Notes under the pieces: model-generated
What the model saw: only the letters and a program-made list of their open reading frames with translations
Database searches by the model: none
What the model was told of the DNA's origin: nothing
From: Elusimicrobia bacterium CG1_02_37_114
Lineage (GTDB): Bacteria > Elusimicrobiota > Endomicrobiia > CG1-02-37-114
Direction of reading: 5' to 3'
NCBI GenBank assembly: GCA_001871125.1
Contig: MNXB01000005.1
Location: 1 to 61,766 of the forward strand
DNA length: 61,766 nucleotides
Translations under genes and position numbers: made by a program
Shown here: piece by piece, positions 57,257 through 61,766 of the stretch
Layout of the letters: each line of letters starts with the position of its first letter
Numbering within the stretch: the first letter of the stretch is position 1

Positions 57257-58129
57257 ATGACTAAACTGAAATTAGGATTACCAAAAGGAAGTCTGCAGGA
57301 GTCAACCATTGAACTGTTTTCCCGTGCAGGTATAAAAATATATACAAACGGGAGGTCATATAAGCCCGCCTGCGATGACGATAACCTTGATATAACGCTT
57401 ATCCGTGCACAGGAAATGCCGAAGTATGTTGAATTAGGCGTGTTTGATTGCGGAGTAACCGGTTATGACTGGATACTTGAGACAAATTCAAAAGTGAAAG
57501 AAGTATGTGAATTAATATACGCCAAGTCGGGCTTCCGTCCTGTCCGATGGGTGCTGGCGGTACCGGAGAATTCGTCAATAAGGTCTGTCAGGGACGTCCG
57601 AGGTAAAAGGATTGCCACTGAATTGGTGAATGTAGTTAAAAAATTTCTTAAGAAGAAAAAAGTTAGTGCAGAAGTGGAATTCTCCTGGGGTGCAACGGAA
57701 ATTAAGGCGCCGGATTTTGTTGACGCAATTGTTGAACTTACAGAGACGGGGTCGTCATTAAAGGCAAATAAACTGAAAATTATTGATGAGGTATTGGCAT
57801 CAACAACGAGATTTATCGCAGGTAATAATTCCTGGAGAATCCCCTCCAAAAGAGAAAAAATAGAAAACCTTGCTATATTGCTTAAGGGTGCTCTGACAGC
57901 AGAGAATATGGTTGGACTAAAAATGAATATGAAGGAAGGGGACTTAAACAGGATTCTGAAAATCTTACCCGCGCTCAAAAGACCTACGATATCTAAATTA
58001 ACCTTACCGGGATGGATTGCACTGGAAGTTGTTATAGAGGAAAATAAAGTCAAAGAAATCATACCGAAGTTAAAAAAATCTGGTGCGCAGGGTATAATTG
58101 AATATCCGCTTAATAAAGTTATACCCTGA
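57257..58129 (+). CDS. hisG: ATP phosphoribosyltransferase (long form)
   Basis: 290 aa from ATG 57257 (MTKLKLGLPKGSLQ); the ORF-track start lies in the hairpin leader. The first third has LGLPKGSLQ and FDCGVTGYDWI; ATELVNVVKKFL and AIVELTETGSSLKANKL follow; the C-terminal ACT-like regulatory domain (GLKMNMKEGDLNRILKILPAL) marks the long, HisZ-independent form. It catalyses the first step of histidine synthesis and is fed back by histidine. It stands alone here, without other his genes. Confidence 0.95.
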   Translation: MTKLKLGLPKGSLQESTIELFSRAGIKIYTNGRSYKPACDDDNLDITLIRAQEMPKYVELGVFDCGVTGYDWILETNSKVKEVCELIYAKSGFRPVRWVLAVPENSSIRSVRDVRGKRIATELVNVVKKFLKKKKVSAEVEFSWGATEIKAPDFVDAIVELTETGSSLKANKLKIIDEVLASTTRFIAGNNSWRIPSKREKIENLAILLKGALTAENMVGLKMNMKEGDLNRILKILPALKRPTISKLTLPGWIALEVVIEENKVKEIIPKLKKSGAQGIIEYPLNKVIP

Positions 58130-58143
58130 CGCTTGGGTTAGGA

Positions 58144-60837
58144 ATGAATCATCCTAAAAACAAACTCATATTATTTTGTTGTTTAATCTTTCTGTCCAAC
58201 ACAGGTTTTACCCGCCCGATTGAACAAATTCTTGAAACAATTGAAAAAGGCACTCCGGAGTCCCGTGCCAAAGCAGTCCAGGAACTCGTAGAACTCCGTA
58301 ATAACGAATATATACCCGTTATATTGAACCTCTTAAATGACCCGTCACCTGAAGTGCGGATAAGCGCTGTTTTAGGGCTAAAACAACTAAAAGCGAAGGA
58401 AACAACACAGAAACTAATAAATTCGTTATCCGACCCTTCTGTCAGTGTATGTAAAGAAATAAGAAATGTCCTTGCTGAATTTGCCAGCAGAGAAGAACTG
58501 GAAAAAGTTTTATTAGAGAATGATAAACCACAGGTCCGACAACAAATAGCAAAGCTTTTAGGTGAGCTGGGGAATAGAGAATCCGTCCCGGTACTAATCA
58601 ATGCATTGAAGGATAACGATTTTGTGAGATATTCTGCCGTTGAATCACTTGGCAGGACAGGTGACTACCTGGCAATACCGGAATTAGAAAAAGTTTTGTC
58701 TGATGTAGTTGGTGAGATAAGGCTTGAATCAGCGAAGTCACTTGCAAGACTAAAATCATACAGGTCTATTCCAAAAATCTTTGATTTACTTGAAGATAAA
58801 GACCCGATGGTAAGGAATGAAATTGAACCTGTGTTGCTGGAACTTGTCGCAGCGGAAAGCGTACTTTATTTTACCGAGGCAGTTATTAAAGATAGACGTC
58901 CAACTATCCGCAGGTTTTCCGCAAAAGCCCTGGGTGCTTTGAATGATAAATCCGTTACACCTTTATTGTTTCGGGCCGTGAAGGATAGCGACCCGACTGT
59001 TCGTAAGGAAGTGGTTAATTCACTTGCCATATTAGTTGATAAAACAATGCTGTTTAATCTGTGTTTATTGTTAGGTGAAAGAGATATAAATATACGCACG
59101 TATGCCGTTAACACACTTGCTAATCTGAAGGATTCGCGTGCTATACCGGGTTTATTGGATATGCTTAAAAGAGATAAAGAATTCAAAGAGACTGCACGGA
59201 ACACGATATTAGAAATATGCGATGAAACTATAACGGATTTCCTTGCCTTAGCAATAAAAGATAAAGATTTGAGCGTGCGCCTTTGTGTAGTTGAATGCAT
59301 TTCTAAATTAAAAGCAGTAAATCTTTTACCCGAACTTTCACAGGCGTTTGCCGACGAAAACAACCAGGAAGCCAAACTTACAATGCTGAAAACCATTAAA
59401 GAACTAAATGATAAAAAGGCATTGCCTGGCTTGCACCGTGCACTTATAGAAGAAAAAAGCATTGAAATTAAATTTGCAGTAATTGATGTCCTGAAACTCA
59501 TTGGAGATTACACTTCAATACCCCCGTTATTAGAATGCTTAAGAACAAACAATGAAATGCTTATTATGGATGCAGAGGAGTTATTAGATAACCTTGCAGA
59601 TATAAAAACGCTGCCGTTTTTTTATAAGGCGATTAAAGATAAAAACGTGGTAATCAGGACGTATGCAATGAAAGTAATCAAGAAATATCCTGTTAATGAA
59701 GTTTTAGCCGTTGTGCTGGAAGCCACCAGGGATAAGGATATATATATTCGTCGTGATGCAGTCATTATAATAGGTAGCATTGGTGACAAATCAGCAATAC
59801 CTGTATTGGAGAGAACACTTAAGGATAGTTATGATGAAATACGTCTTGAAACGGTAAAATCTCTGGCACAGATTGGTGACCCTGCAATAGTCCCTCTTAT
59901 AATGAAGTCCATGAAGGATAAGTTATCCGAAATAAGGTTAGAAGCAGTGAAGGTTTTTGCCGTCTATGCCAGTGAGGATACGGTGCCGTTTTTGGGAAAG
60001 CGGTTAAAAAAAGAGACAGACCCTTTTGTCATTGAGCAGATAATAGCGCTGTTAGAGAAATACGGGGATAGGTCAGTGACTAAAGCATTACTCCGTATGC
60101 TGAAAAACGATGAGCTGGTGGTTCGCAGTGCAAGCGTCCGTGCATTGGGTGGATTGAAAGACCCTTCAGCAATTAAACCCCTGAAAGACCAATATGTCAG
60201 TGAATATAGCTCGGAAGTCAAAGCCCAGATAATGAAGTCGTTGGCAAAACTTGGTGAAAAAGAGATGATACCGGAATTTATTGAACTGCTGCACGACCCT
60301 ATGGAAGAAACGAGAAATGCAGCACGGGAATCACTTGATTTGCTTATTGATAGTTCCTACAGTTCATACCTGGTTGAATCCCTGCATAATGAACATGTTG
60401 AAACAAGAAATTATTGTGCCGAGAAATTAAAGGAATACAAATCCGAGGAAATTACAAAAAAATTATTCTCTATGATAAAAACAGAAAAAGGACTTATCCG
60501 CAAGGAATTGATGGACCTTACAAATGACATCACTGATGGAAATAATATACCGGATTTTTTATTCTTAATTGATGTCCCCGAAACAAATAAAGACGCGGAA
60601 TTACAAATATGGGTATTAAAAAACCTTGGTAAATTTAGAGTTAAAGATAAAAACTCCGTTGCGTTTTTACTGCAATCTACGAAAAATGAAAATCTAAGTG
60701 TACGTAAAGAATCTGTGGAGTTACTCGGGGAAGTGGATTCACTGATAGCAAAGAGAACCCTTGAATACATTGCTTCAAACGATAGTTCGCTTGTGATAAG
60801 GAGCACCGCAGAAAAGGTATTAAAAAGGATTAAATAA
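58144..60837 (+). CDS. Secreted HEAT-repeat protein
   Basis: 897 aa. A signal peptide (KLILFCCLIFLSNTGFTR) is followed by about 25 HEAT/PBS-lyase-type repeats, e.g. NDPSPEVRISAVLGLKQL, LKDNDFVRYSAVESLGRTG and VKDSDPTVRKEVVNSLAIL. Such solenoids act as protein scaffolds in the periplasm or on the surface. It begins 14 nt after hisG and ends before a structured spacer and a HAMP gene. The repeats make a partner-binding role likely; no catalytic motif is visible. Confidence 0.92.
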   Translation: MNHPKNKLILFCCLIFLSNTGFTRPIEQILETIEKGTPESRAKAVQELVELRNNEYIPVILNLLNDPSPEVRISAVLGLKQLKAKETTQKLINSLSDPSVSVCKEIRNVLAEFASREELEKVLLENDKPQVRQQIAKLLGELGNRESVPVLINALKDNDFVRYSAVESLGRTGDYLAIPELEKVLSDVVGEIRLESAKSLARLKSYRSIPKIFDLLEDKDPMVRNEIEPVLLELVAAESVLYFTEAVIKDRRPTIRRFSAKALGALNDKSVTPLLFRAVKDSDPTVRKEVVNSLAILVDKTMLFNLCLLLGERDINIRTYAVNTLANLKDSRAIPGLLDMLKRDKEFKETARNTILEICDETITDFLALAIKDKDLSVRLCVVECISKLKAVNLLPELSQAFADENNQEAKLTMLKTIKELNDKKALPGLHRALIEEKSIEIKFAVIDVLKLIGDYTSIPPLLECLRTNNEMLIMDAEELLDNLADIKTLPFFYKAIKDKNVVIRTYAMKVIKKYPVNEVLAVVLEATRDKDIYIRRDAVIIIGSIGDKSAIPVLERTLKDSYDEIRLETVKSLAQIGDPAIVPLIMKSMKDKLSEIRLEAVKVFAVYASEDTVPFLGKRLKKETDPFVIEQIIALLEKYGDRSVTKALLRMLKNDELVVRSASVRALGGLKDPSAIKPLKDQYVSEYSSEVKAQIMKSLAKLGEKEMIPEFIELLHDPMEETRNAARESLDLLIDSSYSSYLVESLHNEHVETRNYCAEKLKEYKSEEITKKLFSMIKTEKGLIRKELMDLTNDITDGNNIPDFLFLIDVPETNKDAELQIWVLKNLGKFRVKDKNSVAFLLQSTKNENLSVRKESVELLGEVDSLIAKRTLEYIASNDSSLVIRSTAEKVLKRIK

Positions 60838-60848
60838 TTTTAAAGGAG

Positions 60849-60894
60849 CCCCCATAGTTCTGCCTCATAGAGCGAGGCATAACTGACACGGGGG
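60849..60894. other. Structured spacer (two-tier hairpin)
   Basis: CCCCC (60849-60853) pairs with GGGGG (60890-60894). Inside, AGTT-C-TGCCTC (856-866) pairs with GAGGCA-T-AACT (874-884) around a 7-nt loop. No T-run follows. It lies in the leader of the HAMP gene and could be a regulatory RNA or REP element. Confidence 0.5.
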
Positions 60895-60929
60895 ACAGGC
60901 AAAAAGACATTGACTAAGGAGGAAAAAAC

Positions 60930-61304
60930 ATGCCTAAAAAACGGATTCAACTTGAGTTGATTAAATTTACAATTTGTGTATTTTTTGTGTTGCTTTTTGT
61001 AACTGCGGTAAACTTTTATTCTTTTCTTTCTACGATGCTGCCGTCATCCCTTATACTTCAAAGCAAGGCGCGCATAATCATATTTGGTTTAGTGACCACT
61101 GTTCTGATATTTGGTATCACATGGATGTTAGTGCAGTGGTTTACCTACCGGACCATAGGTCCGATAGTGAGACTTGAACGGGAGATAAAGTCAATGGTAG
61201 ATAGCGGTGATTATCGTCCACTGACGGTGCGCAAAGGAGATATTCTGCAGGGATTGATAGAACACTTTAATTTACTCATTGAGAAACTTATTCAGAAAAG
61301 ATGA
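60930..61304 (+). CDS. Small HAMP-domain membrane protein
   Basis: 124 aa with two TM helices (TICVFFVLLFVTAVNFYSFL and IIFGLVTTVLIFGITWMLV) followed by a HAMP linker (RTIGPIVRLEREIKSMVDSGDYRPLTVRKGD). No kinase, cyclase or methyl-accepting domain follows. AGGAGG precedes the ATG. The stop overlaps the ATG of the next gene (ATGA), so it acts with the FGE-like protein, perhaps as a scaffold or sensor. Confidence 0.85.
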   Translation: MPKKRIQLELIKFTICVFFVLLFVTAVNFYSFLSTMLPSSLILQSKARIIIFGLVTTVLIFGITWMLVQWFTYRTIGPIVRLEREIKSMVDSGDYRPLTVRKGDILQGLIEHFNLLIEKLIQKR

Positions 61305-61766
61305 AGAGAATAATAGTCATTTCAGCGATTCTTCTGGCAGGAATATTGTTCAGTATAAACATTTATACCCAGGATAGTAGTCTTGATAATTTATTCAAAC
61401 GTCTTGAGCGTCCCGTCGGGCAAAAAAGCAAAACAGTTGAACCTGCAAAACCGTCAGCAGTCCGGACCGAACAGTCACCAGATGAAGAGGATAAATCCGT
61501 TATACACATTGAAAAAAAGACAACAACCGCTATAACGGTTGAAAAAATTCCCGGTATGGTCTATATACCACCGGGTGAATTTTTAATGGGCATAAACGAT
61601 GGGTTTGATTATGAGTTCCCGAGACATCAGGTTTATCTTGAGGGTTATTATATTGATAAATACGAAGTGACAAACGTCCAGTACAAGAGATTTATTATTT
61701 CAACAGAACACAAGCCCCCGCCTCACTGGAAAGGTATTAATTATCCGCAGGGACAGGATTACAGTC
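61301..61766 (+). CDS. Formylglycine-generating-enzyme-like (SUMF1) protein, partial
   Basis: The window ends inside this gene. A signal peptide (KRIIVISAILLAGILFSINI) and a polar linker precede the FGE-sulfatase domain start: MVYIPPGEFLMGIN, then HQVYLEGYYIDKYEVTNVQYKRF. The family oxidises Cys or builds other cofactors and includes many extracellular or signalling variants. It overlaps the HAMP gene by 4 nt (ATGA). Activity cannot be judged from the visible 155 aa. Confidence 0.85.
   Translation, partial: MKRIIVISAILLAGILFSINIYTQDSSLDNLFKRLERPVGQKSKTVEPAKPSAVRTEQSPDEEDKSVIHIEKKTTTAITVEKIPGMVYIPPGEFLMGINDGFDYEFPRHQVYLEGYYIDKYEVTNVQYKRFIISTEHKPPPHWKGINYPQGQDYS

Noticed and set aside
58866-59501. 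Minus-strand 211-aa ORF in the HEAT gene
   Set aside because: Antisense shadow of a repetitive coding sequence; no start context.
1-61766. CRISPR array
   Set aside because: No regularly spaced direct repeats of 23-40 nt were seen; the repeats present are palindromic and dispersed.

Overview
The window comes from an AT-rich (roughly 35-40% GC by eye) bacterial chromosome. A secretin, a predicted outer-membrane barrel and a Tad/Flp pilus locus suggest a double-membraned cell. I cannot assign a phylum; the mix of families (DUF6901-like protein, HEAT-repeat exoprotein, FG-GAP membrane fusion, REP-like hairpins, many toxin-antitoxin pairs) looks like an uncultivated or candidate-phylum bacterium. 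Most chromosomal genes lie on the minus strand; small transferable cassettes interrupt them, often on the plus strand with near-perfect sigma-70 promoters (TTGACA, 17 nt, TATAAT).

Layout. 0-8.6 kb: an IS transposase end abuts a truncated B12-binding radical SAM gene. Two intact radical SAM-B12 genes follow, with a decayed VapBC-like pair and a RelBE-like pair between or beside them. Next come an ICMT-like methyltransferase, a ketoacyl synthase whose second catalytic His is Gln, and an NtrC-type regulator. A sigma-54-like promoter and a palindromic enhancer candidate lie between the last two. 8.6-12 kb: PC4/YdbC-like protein, serS, rtcB and a small unknown. 12-15.5 kb: an undescribed cassette built around a GHKL-fold ATPase. 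15.6-17 kb: cNMP-binding protein, AbrB/RelE pair, tRNA-Leu. 17-22 kb: glmM-glmU-like-glmS operon. 22-30 kb: nucleotidyltransferase pair, a DUF6901/aldolase/thymidylate-synthase-like operon, an unusual CPBP-FG-GAP fusion, a broken SGNH hydrolase and a zeta-toxin pair. 30-35 kb: Tad pilus genes (CpaB, TadE/G, pilins, mini-secretin, TPR), including one TadE gene missing from the ORF track. 35-43.7 kb: housekeeping genes (tRNAs, apt, sigma factor, csp, rdgB, rph, yajQ), more TA modules, and a tRNA-Arg(UCU) split by a 212-nt group I intron. 43.7-51 kb: type I restriction-modification island (radC-hsdR-fic-hsdM-hsdS). 51-57 kb: valS and a three-gene restriction-modification cassette. 57-61.8 kb: hisG, a 25-plus-repeat HEAT exoprotein, a HAMP membrane protein and the start of a formylglycine-generating-enzyme-like protein.

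The main observations are: (1) three genes appear to start at ATT or ATC codons behind good Shine-Dalgarno sequences; (2) the group I intron splits the anticodon of tRNA-Arg(UCU); (3) the radical SAM/KAS/methyltransferase locus has candidate sigma-54 control; (4) a GHKL-ATPase cassette may be a defence system; (5) several families of palindromic repeats are scattered through the intergenic spaces, one of them represented by a 26-mer that also lies inside rtcB.
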